A DNA stretch of 11,206 nucleotides, from assembly GCA_028865375.1 (NCBI GenBank), contig JAGWKJ010000048.1:1-11206 (forward strand), written 5' to 3'. A program made the translations under genes and the position numbers. This stretch comes from Hyphomicrobiales bacterium (GTDB lineage Bacteria; Pseudomonadota; Alphaproteobacteria; Rhizobiales; Beijerinckiaceae). Below, piece after piece: positions 1 through 7,278 of this stretch; the stretch's first letter is position 1, and every line of letters begins with the position of its first letter. The notes beneath the pieces are model-generated. The model was not told where the DNA came from and searched no databases. It saw only the letters and a program-made list of their open reading frames with translations.

Positions 1-2111
1 CTGCCGGGCGGTTTGGCCAGCAGCGCCCACGAATAAGAGAGCCCGCCGTTGGCGGGCGACGTCGAATTTGGATTGAACGATCCGGCGCCGTCGAGCGTGA
101 CCACCATTCCCCGATAGTTCGGGCCTGAGGTCGAAGCGACCGCCGTCGGTCGGGCCTCGACGGTGGCGACGACGACGTCGTCATGCGACGAGAAGAGGGC
201 GTTCGAAACTTCAAGCTGCACGATCGACAATTTCAACGCCGGACCGCCGCCGACCAGCCGCGAGTCAGCGAACGTGTCGGCGCGCGCGTCGGCGCGCGCG
301 ACGATCAGGCCGCCGACCACGACCTCGTGCGACGCCGGGGCGGTGACGTCCGGACTGACGACGTAAGTGTCGCTGCGGGCGGGGACGGCTACGTCCTTCG
401 AAAACGTCCCGTCGAGGCTGGCCAGGGTCGCGGCGACCGGATGGTCGGCGGCGTTGCGGATGCGCCACGCCGTGTATTCGACGCCGGAACGGGAAATTCG
501 CCCGACTGACGCGAGCCTCGGCGAACAATCGTCGTCGCAACGGCCGTCATCCTCGCCGTCGACGGGAACACTCGCCGCGCCGTTGAAGACGGCGACGTCA
601 AGCGGGACGCCGGCGGCGGGGACCTTGAACGCCGTCGTCAGCGAAGTCGGCGCGACGATCGAACCGGCCAGTTGATCTCCAAGCGCGAGCACGGACCATC
701 GAGCCGCGAGCGGGTCGCCGTTCGGGTCCGACGAAGCCGATCCGTCGAGCGCCGCGTCGGCGCCCGGGGACGCCAGCAAGGCCCGGCCCGCGACGGCGGT
801 CGGCGCCGACTGAACCGAGGATATGACGACGGTCGACGGTCGACTCTGCGACGTGCCGTCGGAAACGATCAATTGCGCGACGTATTCGCCCGGAATGTCG
901 GCCACGAAGTCGGGCCGGACCGCATCGGCCGCGCTCAACGAAGCGGCGCTGCCCACGGGCGTCGAGATCAACGCCCAGTGGTAATTCAGCGCGCCGCCCG
1001 CGACGTCGGTGGAGCGCGACCCGTCAAGCGTGACCGTGGCGCCCGGCACGACGCGCCGCTCTGCGCCCGCGTCGGCCACGGGAGCGACGTTCGAAGTCGA
1101 CACGACCGTCGTCGCGAATCGCAGCCCGCCTCCCGCGCCCGCATCGGTTCCTTCTCGGCCGTCCCCTGCGCCGCCGCCTCCAACCGCGACTTGCACGACG
1201 TAGTCGCCGGCGACGTCCACCGTAAGCGTCGCGCGTCCGTCGGCGCCGACGCCGAGCTCGGTCTTGCTGCCGGCCGGTCGCGCGACCAACGCCCAAGTCG
1301 CCTCGCCCATCTTGTCGCTCGGCACGTAGGTGCCGTCGGCGTCGAATTCCGCGGTCTTGCCGACTTGGACGAGCTGTGTCGGTCCCGCGCTCGGTTTCGC
1401 GGGAAGTCGCCCGGACGTCGAGAACGCGACATAGGCGGGGCGGCTCGTGCGCCCGTCAGGATCGGTCACTACAAGTCGCGCGACGTATCGCCCGGGCCGG
1501 TCGGCGGTGAATTGCGGGCGCACCGCGCCGGTCGCCGACAGCGCAGCGGAGCTCGTCGTCGGCTTGCGGACCAACGTCCACGCATAGGCCAGGGGCCGGC
1601 CTGAAACGTCGACCGAACGCGATCCGTCGAGGCCGACGGTCGCCCCCTGCGCGATCATCCGGTCGTCGCCGGCGACTGCGAGGGGCACGACGTCGGCCGT
1701 CGACACCGTCACTTCGGAAGCCTCGGCGTCGCCGTCGCGCGAGCGCACGACGAGCTTGAGGACATAATCGCCTGCTTGGTCGGCTACGAAAGTCGGTCGC
1801 GGAACCGAGGGATCGGACAGCGAGGCGGCGCTGGATGCGGGCTTGGAAACGAAACTCCACGAATATCGCAACCGGGTCCCATTCGCGGAAATCGAACGCG
1901 AGCCGTCCAGCGTGACTTTATCGCCGGCGGCGACATGTTGGGCGTCGCCCGCGTCGGCCGCGACCGATATTCGTCGATTCGCGATCACGCCCGCGTCGCC
2001 GCCACCGAACGGATCGCGTGCCTGCGCTCCTTGGGTCAGCAGCAAAAGAACGGATGCCGCCAGGATCAAAGACAAGCGCCGGCATTCGCCGAATCGCGCA
2101 ATCAACGACAT
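1..2111 (-). CDS. Secreted multi-PKD/Ig-like repeat protein (C-terminus beyond window)
   Basis: An uninterrupted frame of about 703 codons runs from an ATG at 2111 off the left edge with no stop. The N-terminus is a classic Sec signal peptide: basic residues (RR at 11-12), a hydrophobic core (about 13-25) and a signal-peptidase I site AQA after residue 31. Beta-sandwich repeats of PKD/REJ type follow. Each has a G-x-x-VTLDGSRS-like strand, a Y-x-W strand, 'ASLS...RPxF.AD' and a closing 'G-x-Y-x-x-x-LVV' strand. The LDGS motif starts near residues 68, 161, 256 (degenerate, FDADG), 362, 455 and 673. Residues of about 500-640 are not PKD-like and include an Asp-rich pair of cysteines (GRCDDDCSP). 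PKD repeats usually mediate protein or carbohydrate contacts outside the cell; the actual ligand is unknown. The protein should be periplasmic, surface-bound or secreted. It is divergent from a T2SS operon, so being a T2SS substrate is possible but unproven. A catalytic or anchoring domain could lie in the missing C-terminus. Confidence 0.9.
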   Translation of the reverse strand, partial: MSLIARFGECRRLSLILAASVLLLLTQGAQARDPFGGGDAGVIANRRISVAADAGDAQHVAAGDKVTLDGSRSISANGTRLRYSWSFVSKPASSAASLSDPSVPRPTFVADQAGDYVLKLVVRSRDGDAEASEVTVSTADVVPLAVAGDDRMIAQGATVGLDGSRSVDVSGRPLAYAWTLVRKPTTSSAALSATGAVRPQFTADRPGRYVARLVVTDPDGRTSRPAYVAFSTSGRLPAKPSAGPTQLVQVGKTAEFDADGTYVPSDKMGEATWALVARPAGSKTELGVGADGRATLTVDVAGDYVVQVAVGGGGAGDGREGTDAGAGGGLRFATTVVSTSNVAPVADAGAERRVVPGATVTLDGSRSTDVAGGALNYHWALISTPVGSAASLSAADAVRPDFVADIPGEYVAQLIVSDGTSQSRPSTVVISSVQSAPTAVAGRALLASPGADAALDGSASSDPNGDPLAARWSVLALGDQLAGSIVAPTSLTTAFKVPAAGVPLDVAVFNGAASVPVDGEDDGRCDDDCSPRLASVGRISRSGVEYTAWRIRNAADHPVAATLASLDGTFSKDVAVPARSDTYVVSPDVTAPASHEVVVGGLIVARADARADTFADSRLVGGGPALKLSIVQLEVSNALFSSHDDVVVATVEARPTAVASTSGPNYRGMVVTLDGAGSFNPNSTSPANGGLSYSWALLAKPPG
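276..299. repeat. Perfect 12-bp tandem duplication inside the PKD gene
   Basis: The unit GTCGGCGCGCGC occurs twice head to tail. It lies in the minus-strand PKD-protein gene and duplicates four residues in frame, giving ARADARAD in the non-PKD linker. Because it keeps the frame it looks like a small slippage event in GC-rich DNA. Confidence 0.8.
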
Positions 2112-2120
2112 AGCAATAAC

Positions 2121-2132
2121 GGGCCGAAGCCC
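2121..2132 (-). promoter_or_regulatory. C(UUCG)G-type hairpin in the PKD gene leader
   Basis: On the minus strand GGGC-TTCG-GCCC forms a 4-bp GC stem closed by the extra-stable UUCG tetraloop, ending 9 nt before the ATG at 2111. The only Shine-Dalgarno-like run (AAGGGGG) sits at its 5' foot and partly overlaps the stem. Folding could therefore hide the ribosome site or move it closer to the start codon. The stem is visible; any role is inference. Confidence 0.35.
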
Positions 2133-2172
2133 CCTTCAGTCGAAGACCGACAATTCTGTCTTCCGCCGCGGA

Positions 2173-2201
2173 GTGTGAATTTTGGATGCACCGACTGTCA
2201 A
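2173..2201 (-). promoter_or_regulatory. Possible sigma-70-type promoter for the PKD-repeat gene
   Basis: Read on the minus strand, a perfect TTGACA -35 box (2201-2196) is followed 17 nt later by TCACAC (2178-2173). The -10 is poor by E. coli standards, although alphaproteobacterial -10 boxes are loose. Transcription would start near 2166 and leave a leader of roughly 55 nt. The call rests almost entirely on the -35 match. Confidence 0.3.
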
Positions 2202-2351
2202 GCGGCACCCGCGATCTTTTCCACGACGGACTATGCCCATCGCGCCGGATCGCGCGACGTTCGCCGAGACGGCGTCAAATCAGTGGCGTGATTTCAAATT
2301 CACCGCGCGTTGCGATAAGGTGCCGGGCATTGGACACGGATTGCGACCGCG

Positions 2352-4052
2352 ATGTTTTTTGCTTCCGATGCATCAGGATTTCCGGGAAATTTCGCCGATC
2401 AGCTGTCCGGCGACGGAACGATCGAAAAGGCGAACGTCGATCGGGCGCTTCGGGCCTCCGCCGAAAGCGGGGTGCGGTTCGACCGCGTCCTGACCAAGCT
2501 CGGGCTGCTGTCCGAGGACGAACTCGCGGCGAAGCTAGCCGAATTTCTCGGCATCCAAAGCATCGGCCCGGAAGCGCTGCCTTCGCCGCCGCCGGACGTC
2601 GACGGACTGTCGGTCGAGTTCCTCAAACGCCGCGGCATCGTCCCGGTTTCGATCCAGTCCGGCTTCCTCGAATTGGCGGTCGTCGATCCGTTCGACTCCG
2701 ATTCGATCGGCGCCGTCGAATATCTGACGGGCCTCGAATGCCGTCTGCGATTGATGTCGCCCGCGACTTCGGAGGTGGCGACGGAACGACTGTCCGACGG
2801 CGGCGTCGACAACACGACGCGGGAGACGCCCGACGCGCGCTTCGCGTCCGCCGACGGCGACCTGCGCCGTCTCGAGGAAATGGCGAACGAGGCGCCCATC
2901 ATCAAACTCGTCAACCAGATCCTGGCCAAGGCCGTGGAATCCGGCGCGTCCGACGTGCATCTGGAGCCGGAGCCCGCCGGACTCGTCGTTCGCATGCGTC
3001 ACGACGGCGCCTTGGCGACGTATCAGGTCCTGCCGCCGGGCGTTCGCGCCGCGGTTGCCTCCCGCGTGAAGATCATGTCGAGGCTGGACATCGCCGAGCG
3101 ACGCCTGCCCCAGGACGGTCGCATGAAAATGCCCGTTCGCGGCATCGACGTCGACTTTCGCGTCGCGACGCTGCCGACCATGCACGGCGAGGCCGTCGTG
3201 ATCCGGGTGCTCGACGGCCGAAACGTCCGCCTCGGGTTCGACGCGCTCGGGTTCGACGACGACGCGACCGTCAGAATCCGTTCGGCGATCTCGAACCCGA
3301 ACGGGCTCGTATTCGTCACCGGGCCGACGGGGAGCGGCAAGACGACGACCCTTTACGCGGCGCTGGCCGAGCTGAACCGCCCCGACGCCAAGTTGTTCAG
3401 CGTGGAAGATCCGGTCGAATACCAACTGCGGGGCGTGAACCAGGTGCAGGTCGAACCGGCGATCGGGCTCGACTTCCCGACCGCGTTGAAGGCCATCCTG
3501 CGCCAAGATCCGGACGTCGTGATGATCGGCGAAGTCCGCGACGCCCAGACGGCGCGAATTGCGGTCCAAGCTTCCCTCACCGGTCATCTCGTCCTTTCCA
3601 CGCTGCACACGAACGGCGCGGCGGCCGCCGTGGTCCGTCTCGCCGACATGGGCGTCGAACGCTTCCTGATCGCCTCCACGCTCCGGGCGGTGGTCGCGCA
3701 GAGATTGGTCCGCAAGCTGTGCACGCGGTGCGCGCGGGCGGCGGACCCGGCAGCCGTGGCGGCCACGTTCTCGGCCATGGGCGCAGAACCGAACGGCGCC
3801 GGAAGTTATCTCGAACCGGCCGGTTGCTCCACTTGCAGGGGAACCGGCTACGTCGGGCGCACCACGATCCATGAGTTCATCGAAGTCGGCGCCGCGATGC
3901 GCGAAGCCATCCTGCGCGGCGGCGCCGACCGCGAGATCGGACGCGCTGCGATCGCTTCTGGAATGAAAAGGATGATCGACCGCGGATTGGAAAAGGCGGC
4001 GCTGGGCGAAACGAGCCTTCAAGAAGTCTTTCGCGCCGTGGGGTCGGATTGA
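2352..4052 (+). CDS. gspE: Type II secretion ATPase GspE
   Basis: This hexameric cytoplasmic ATPase powers pseudopilus assembly from the inner face of the inner membrane. The 566-residue product has the GspE/PulE/PilB layout. An N-terminal domain (about 20-130) starts with the usual 'glis-eleakla-flgi' helix pair. The N2 and catalytic domains follow. Visible motifs are Walker A GPTGSGKT (324-331), an Asp box EDPVEY (352-357), Walker B in PDVVMIGEVRD (387-397), a His box STLHTN with H419, and a CxxC pair of pairs (C457, C460, C492, C495) that forms the zinc-binding subdomain typical of GspE. All catalytic motifs are intact. ATG 2352 is the only ATG, GTG or TTG after the in-frame stop at 2316 that keeps the full N-domain. 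The stop overlaps the gspF start (TGATG). PilB-type pilus ATPases are close relatives, but the GspH/I/J neighbours favour T2SS. Confidence 0.95.
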   Translation: MFFASDASGFPGNFADQLSGDGTIEKANVDRALRASAESGVRFDRVLTKLGLLSEDELAAKLAEFLGIQSIGPEALPSPPPDVDGLSVEFLKRRGIVPVSIQSGFLELAVVDPFDSDSIGAVEYLTGLECRLRLMSPATSEVATERLSDGGVDNTTRETPDARFASADGDLRRLEEMANEAPIIKLVNQILAKAVESGASDVHLEPEPAGLVVRMRHDGALATYQVLPPGVRAAVASRVKIMSRLDIAERRLPQDGRMKMPVRGIDVDFRVATLPTMHGEAVVIRVLDGRNVRLGFDALGFDDDATVRIRSAISNPNGLVFVTGPTGSGKTTTLYAALAELNRPDAKLFSVEDPVEYQLRGVNQVQVEPAIGLDFPTALKAILRQDPDVVMIGEVRDAQTARIAVQASLTGHLVLSTLHTNGAAAAVVRLADMGVERFLIASTLRAVVAQRLVRKLCTRCARAADPAAVAATFSAMGAEPNGAGSYLEPAGCSTCRGTGYVGRTTIHEFIEVGAAMREAILRGGADREIGRAAIASGMKRMIDRGLEKAALGETSLQEVFRAVGSD

Positions 4053-5278
4053 TGACGGACTTCCGATATGCCGCCTACGGGCCCAAGGGCGAGGAGTTCC
4101 ATGGAACGCTGTCCGCCGCGTCGCCGGCCGAAGCGGAAAAGCGGATCGCCGCCATGGGCTTGGTCGCCTATTCGCTCTCGAGAGGCGGCGTATTTCGCGC
4201 CGGCGCGTTCCGGTTCGGCGAACCCGCGTTCTTCGGTCGCGGGATACCCCGCGGCGCCGTCGCCGCTTGGACGGCAGACCTCGCCGCCCTGCTCGAAGCC
4301 TCGGTGCCGTTGCACGACGCGCTGCGCACCACCGCCACCGCCGTGGACGGGCGAGCGCTGCGGGAGGCGGTCGATGGCGTCGCCGCCGCCGTTTCGGACG
4401 GCAAATCGCTGGCCGACGCGCTGGCCGGCGCCGGCGATGCGTTCGGCCCGGAATATGTGAGCGTGGCGAGGGCGGGCGAAGCCGCCGGCGGTCTCGGGAC
4501 GGCCATGCGCGAACTCGCCGACCTCGTCGAACGGAGGGAGCGGTTCCGGGCCAATGTCGCATCCGCGCTGATCTATCCGGGCATTCTCGTCGCGACGGGA
4601 CTCGCTTCGACCGCGACCGTCGTCGGCTTGCTGGCGCCGGCCATCGAACCGGTCTTCGCGGACGCGCACCGGCCGATGCCGCTCGGCCTCCGCTTCGCGG
4701 TGGCAGTCACCGACAATTGGCGCGAGGGGGCCGCCCTCGCCGGCGCGGTCGCAACGCTTTCGCTGTCGCTTGTCCTTTCGGCGCGATCCGACCCGCCGCT
4801 GCGCGCGAAGCTCGACGGCTGGAAGCTGCGCACGCCCTTCGCCGGTCCGCTGATCGCCAAACTCGAAGCCGCCAAGTTCGCCCGGACGGCGGGTTCCCTG
4901 GTCAGCGCGGGCGTGCCGGCGCTGCAAGCCCTGTCGCTCGCCCGGGACTTGCTCGGCAACGCCGCGATGGCGGCCGAGGTTCACGCCGCCGTCGAGCGGA
5001 CGCGCGACGGCGAGCCGATCGCGCGGGCGTTCGCGCGCGTCCGGTCGTTTCCGCCGTTTCTCGGCCGCATGTTGGCGATCGGCGAAGACGCGCGACGCCT
5101 CGGTCCGACCATGACGCGCGCCGCGGGCGTGCTCGAGCGACAGGCGGCCGACGCCACGGAACGGGCGCTCGCGATCTTGACGCCGGCCTTGACGATCGTC
5201 ATCGCCGCGATGGTCGGCGGGCTGATTTTCCTGACGATGACGTCGATCCTCGACCTCAACGACCTGGCGACCCGGTGA
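4052..5278 (+). CDS. gspF: Type II secretion inner-membrane platform protein GspF
   Basis: GspF is the polytopic platform protein that couples GspE to pseudopilin polymerisation. The 408-residue product opens with the family's 'F-x-Y-x-A-x-x-x-x-G' signature (FRYAAYGPKGEE) and a short N-terminal domain. Two copies of the T2SSF cytoplasmic helical domain follow (about 70-170 and 270-370), each with 'L...L.aGvp...AL' and 'G.sla.A....fp..'. Membrane segments are predicted near residues 172-200, 229-247 and 373-398. Length and layout fit a complete GspF. I chose ATG 4052, which shares its A with the gspE stop (TGATG); a TTG three bases earlier is less likely. It ends by overlapping the next gene by 4 nt (GTGA). 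Confidence 0.93.
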   Translation: MTDFRYAAYGPKGEEFHGTLSAASPAEAEKRIAAMGLVAYSLSRGGVFRAGAFRFGEPAFFGRGIPRGAVAAWTADLAALLEASVPLHDALRTTATAVDGRALREAVDGVAAAVSDGKSLADALAGAGDAFGPEYVSVARAGEAAGGLGTAMRELADLVERRERFRANVASALIYPGILVATGLASTATVVGLLAPAIEPVFADAHRPMPLGLRFAVAVTDNWREGAALAGAVATLSLSLVLSARSDPPLRAKLDGWKLRTPFAGPLIAKLEAAKFARTAGSLVSAGVPALQALSLARDLLGNAAMAAEVHAAVERTRDGEPIARAFARVRSFPPFLGRMLAIGEDARRLGPTMTRAAGVLERQAADATERALAILTPALTIVIAAMVGGLIFLTMTSILDLNDLATR

Positions 5279-5748
5279 GCGCGTCGCGCCTCCCGCGCCC
5301 GTCGGCGCCCCGCGCGGGCCTCGAAGGCTTCACTCTGCTCGAGACTTCGCTGGCGGTCGCCATCGCGGCGGCGGCGGCCCTCGCGGTCATGTCGGCGCTG
5401 CGACCGCCGTCCGCCGGTCGCAGGATGGACGACGCGGTTTCTTCGTTCGTCGCCGACTTGCGGTCGGCGCGCGCGCGGGCGATTTCGGCCGGCTCGCCGA
5501 TCGACGTCGTATTGGACGTCCAAACGCGAACCTACACGCGTCCGGGCCGCTCGGCGGCCCGCTTTCCCGTCGGCAGCGTCCTTTCGGTGACGTTCGCCCG
5601 CTCGCGCGCGGTCGGCGCGGAGATCGGCGGCTTCAGGTTCTATCCCGACGGCGGGTCCTCCGGCGGAACGCTCCGCGTGAACTTGGGCGGCGAGAATCGG
5701 GTCGTGGCCTTGGACTGGCTCACTGGCCGCGCGACCGTCGAACGATGA
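5275..5748 (+). CDS. gspH: Minor pseudopilin GspH
   Basis: Minor pseudopilin of the T2SS tip and shaft, processed by prepilin peptidase. The GTG start at 5275 overlaps the gspF stop as GTGA and gives 157 residues. A rather long, Arg/Pro-rich 18-residue leader ends in the cleavage and N-methylation site G18|FTLLE, with the conserved Glu at +5. An Ala-rich hydrophobic helix (about 19-42) follows. The C-terminal domain carries GspH-like features: 'A..FVADLRSARARAISAGSPI', 'FYPDGGSSGG' and a closing 'DWLTGRA'. These features mark it as GspH rather than the major pseudopilin GspG. A longer frame is open through this region, but only its 3' part, from 5275, is this gene. It ends with an ATGA overlap into gspI. 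Confidence 0.88.
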   Translation: MSASRLPRPSAPRAGLEGFTLLETSLAVAIAAAAALAVMSALRPPSAGRRMDDAVSSFVADLRSARARAISAGSPIDVVLDVQTRTYTRPGRSAARFPVGSVLSVTFARSRAVGAEIGGFRFYPDGGSSGGTLRVNLGGENRVVALDWLTGRATVER

Positions 5749-6122
5749 GCGCAAGCGACGACGAGGGATTCACGCTGCTCGAGACGCTCGTGGGGCTGGC
5801 AATATTCGTCTTCGCCTTCGCAGCGATGGTCCGGGCGGCGACGGATGGAATGCGACACGCGGCGCGGGCCGACGTCACCAGACGCGCCACGCGCGTCGGC
5901 CAAGTCCTTTTGGCGGCCTGGTCGGTCGAGGCGGGGCGAGCCGTCGGACGCCGCGAAGGCGTGGAATCGGGAATGGCTTGGACGCTCGACGAGACGCCAT
6001 ATCGGCCGGCATTCGCGCCCCGGGCCAAGCTCGCCGCCGGCACGATCCGGGTCTATGCCGGCCGAACGCCCGGCGGCCGCGCCGTCGTGACGTTCACGGA
6101 GATCAAGGCGTCGGCGCCGTGA
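5745..6122 (+). CDS. gspI: Minor pseudopilin GspI
   Basis: Minor pseudopilin that forms the tip complex with GspJ and GspK in known T2SS. The 125-residue product has a short acidic leader ending at G8|FTLLE, with Glu at +5. A hydrophobic helix (about 9-30, 'TLVGLAIFVFAFAAMV') follows, then a small beta domain. Size, leader and the 'GFTLLETLVGLAIF' core are typical of GspI. ATG 5745 overlaps the gspH stop by 4 nt, and its own stop overlaps the gspJ GTG by 4 nt. This indicates translational coupling and near-equimolar synthesis. Confidence 0.88.
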   Translation: MSASDDEGFTLLETLVGLAIFVFAFAAMVRAATDGMRHAARADVTRRATRVGQVLLAAWSVEAGRAVGRREGVESGMAWTLDETPYRPAFAPRAKLAAGTIRVYAGRTPGGRAVVTFTEIKASAP

Positions 6123-6754
6123 ACCGGGGCGCCGCGCGCGCGCCGGACGGCGACGACGGATTCTCGCTGCTCGAGCTTCTGGTCGCGCTTGCGCTGACGG
6201 TCGTCCTGGTCGCAGCGATCGGAGAGGCGTTGCGCTTCGCGGCGGGCGAGCGACGGATCGCGCTCGAACGGAATTCCGGCGAACGCGCGTCCGACCTCGC
6301 GCGGGCGATCGGCCGTCTCGTCGAGAGATCGTTCCCCGCCCGTGCGGTCGACGCGCGAAAAGTCGCGCGCTCGGCGTTCGTGGGCGGACCCGGCGACCTC
6401 CGATTCGTCTCGATCGGCGTCGGCGAGACCCTGCCCGCAGGGCTGCTGGCCGTTGCAGTGTCCGGACCGCACGCGGGAGCGCGGCGGTGCGAAATCTCGT
6501 GGCGGGACTTCCGCGCCGGAGACTTTTTCGCGTCGGAGCGATCGCCCGGCGACCGGTGGATCGACGAGTACGGCGTCGCCGCTCTGCGCTTCCGTTACCA
6601 TGCGCCGGCCCGGCCCGGCTCGTCTGCCAGCTGGAGCGATCGATGGTCCGACGCCGACGCGCTGCCGGACGCCACCGAAATCACCGTGATTGCGATCCAG
6701 AACGGGGTCGAACGCCGCGCCGTCTACGTCGCGGCCATGCCAGTCCGGCCCTGA
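6119..6754 (+). CDS. gspJ: Minor pseudopilin GspJ
   Basis: Largest of the three pseudopilins here at 211 residues, which fits GspJ. GTG 6119 overlaps the gspI stop (GTGA). The leader ends at G14|FSLLE, with Glu at +5, and is followed by a hydrophobic helix (about 15-38). The C-terminal domain has GspJ-like elements: 'LRFVSIG' early, a 'W-x-x-x-Y-G-V-A-A-L-R-F-R-Y' strand, and a 'DATEITV-x-x' strand near the C-terminus. It is the last gene of the run. GspK, which normally follows and caps the tip with GspI and GspJ, is absent here. Confidence 0.88.
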   Translation: MNRGAARAPDGDDGFSLLELLVALALTVVLVAAIGEALRFAAGERRIALERNSGERASDLARAIGRLVERSFPARAVDARKVARSAFVGGPGDLRFVSIGVGETLPAGLLAVAVSGPHAGARRCEISWRDFRAGDFFASERSPGDRWIDEYGVAALRFRYHAPARPGSSASWSDRWSDADALPDATEITVIAIQNGVERRAVYVAAMPVRP

Positions 6755-6841
6755 CGCCCCCATCCGCAGGGTTCGAAAGCTGCGTTTTCGTGGCTCTGGT
6801 CATGCGAATCGGGCGTCCTCCCTAGAGATATGTCGCCCGCA

Positions 6842-6864
6842 TCCGATAAGGCGGGATTATCGGA
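6842..6864. repeat. Inverted repeat with perfect 8-bp arms, 88 bp after gspJ
   Basis: Arms TCCGATAA (6842-6849) and TTATCGGA (6857-6864) flank a 7-nt spacer, GGCGGGA. No T-run follows on the plus strand, so it is not a textbook intrinsic terminator. It could be a 3'-end stabilising hairpin for the T2SS mRNA, a Rho-dependent end structure or a regulator site. Confidence 0.45.
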
Positions 6865-7186
6865 CCCGCGACCCGCCTCCCCGGCGCGGCGGTGCGGCGA
6901 CGACGGTCTTCGGATCGGCCTGCGCTTCCCTCCGATCTGACGGATTGAGCGTGAGTCAATCAACTGGCTTTTCCGTCAAATGCGATTGGTCTCTCTGGAG
7001 TGCGGATTGCAAGTTGCTGCCAGCCGATCCAAGGCGTACTATCCGACGAGGGGCGAGACGCTTTCAGGTGAGCCCATCGCGGCGGATCGCTTTAGCGGCA
7101 CAAATATGAACCTCGGCTATAGTTTGAGCGATGTCTGGTATCAGATGAACAATGGCATTTATCAACGGCACTCGCACTTATGGCAA

Positions 7187-7195
7187 TGCGATAAT
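7187..7195 (+). promoter_or_regulatory. rfbF: Possible extended -10 promoter for rfbF
   Basis: TGCGATAAT fits the extended -10 form (TGn followed by GATAAT, one mismatch to TATAAT). No good -35 lies 17 nt upstream, as is often true of extended -10 promoters. A start near 7202 would give a leader of about 77 nt that contains the 21-bp palindrome. The call rests on motif and position only. Confidence 0.35.
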
Positions 7196-7238
7196 ATTCT
7201 CTTTGGCGCAGACGATATCCGACACCACTCGGCGACCA

Positions 7239-7259
7239 TACAGATGAATTTCATCTGTA
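7239..7259. promoter_or_regulatory. 21-bp palindrome 19 bp before rfbF: operator or leader hairpin
   Basis: Arms TACAGATGAA (7239-7248) and TTCATCTGTA (7250-7259) are perfect complements around a single central T, and the repeat ends 19 bp before the rfbF ATG at 7279. Uninterrupted 10-bp arms with a 1-nt centre look more like a dimeric DNA-binding protein's operator than an RNA hairpin, because a 1-nt loop is sterically impossible. An RNA stem with inner pairs opened remains possible. It probably controls the sugar operon; no regulator gene is visible in the window. Confidence 0.5.
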
Positions 7260-7278
7260 ATTTAAATTGGACTTTGAC

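Larger units (their letters stand above)
2112..2351. other. Divergent intergenic region between the PKD gene and gspE
   Basis: This 240-bp region lies between the ATG of the minus-strand PKD gene and the ATG of gspE, so it should hold both promoters. Toward the PKD gene there is a consensus-like TTGACA and two small hairpins near its start. One is a GGGC-loop-GCCC stem; the other has GAAGAC/GTCTTC arms at 2142-2147 and 2158-2163. Toward gspE I see no convincing -35/-10 pair. An in-frame stop at 2316-2318 and the absence of any ATG, GTG or TTG between it and 2352 fix the gspE start at 2352. No plausible coding sequence was seen. Confidence 0.6.
6755..7278. other. Intergenic stretch between the T2SS operon and the sugar operon
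   Basis: These 524 bp carry no gene I can support. Short open frames exist, such as one covering 6980-7282, but they show no recognisable motif or ribosome site and run into rfbF. G+C drops visibly along the stretch, from GC-rich next to gspJ to clearly AT-richer after about 7085, so a compositional boundary lies here. It contains an inverted repeat (6842-6864), a possible extended -10 promoter (7187-7195) and a 21-bp palindrome (7239-7259). No IS end, tRNA or integrase trace was seen at the boundary. Confidence 0.6.

Noticed and set aside
672..1604. Plus-strand frame of 310 codons over the PKD gene
   Set aside because: The minus strand here encodes regular PKD repeats. The plus-strand product is Arg-rich and featureless.
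2535..4562. A 675-codon minus-strand frame opposite gspE and gspF
   Set aside because: Low-complexity Arg/Asp/His-rich shadow of intact gspE and gspF, with no recognisable motif.
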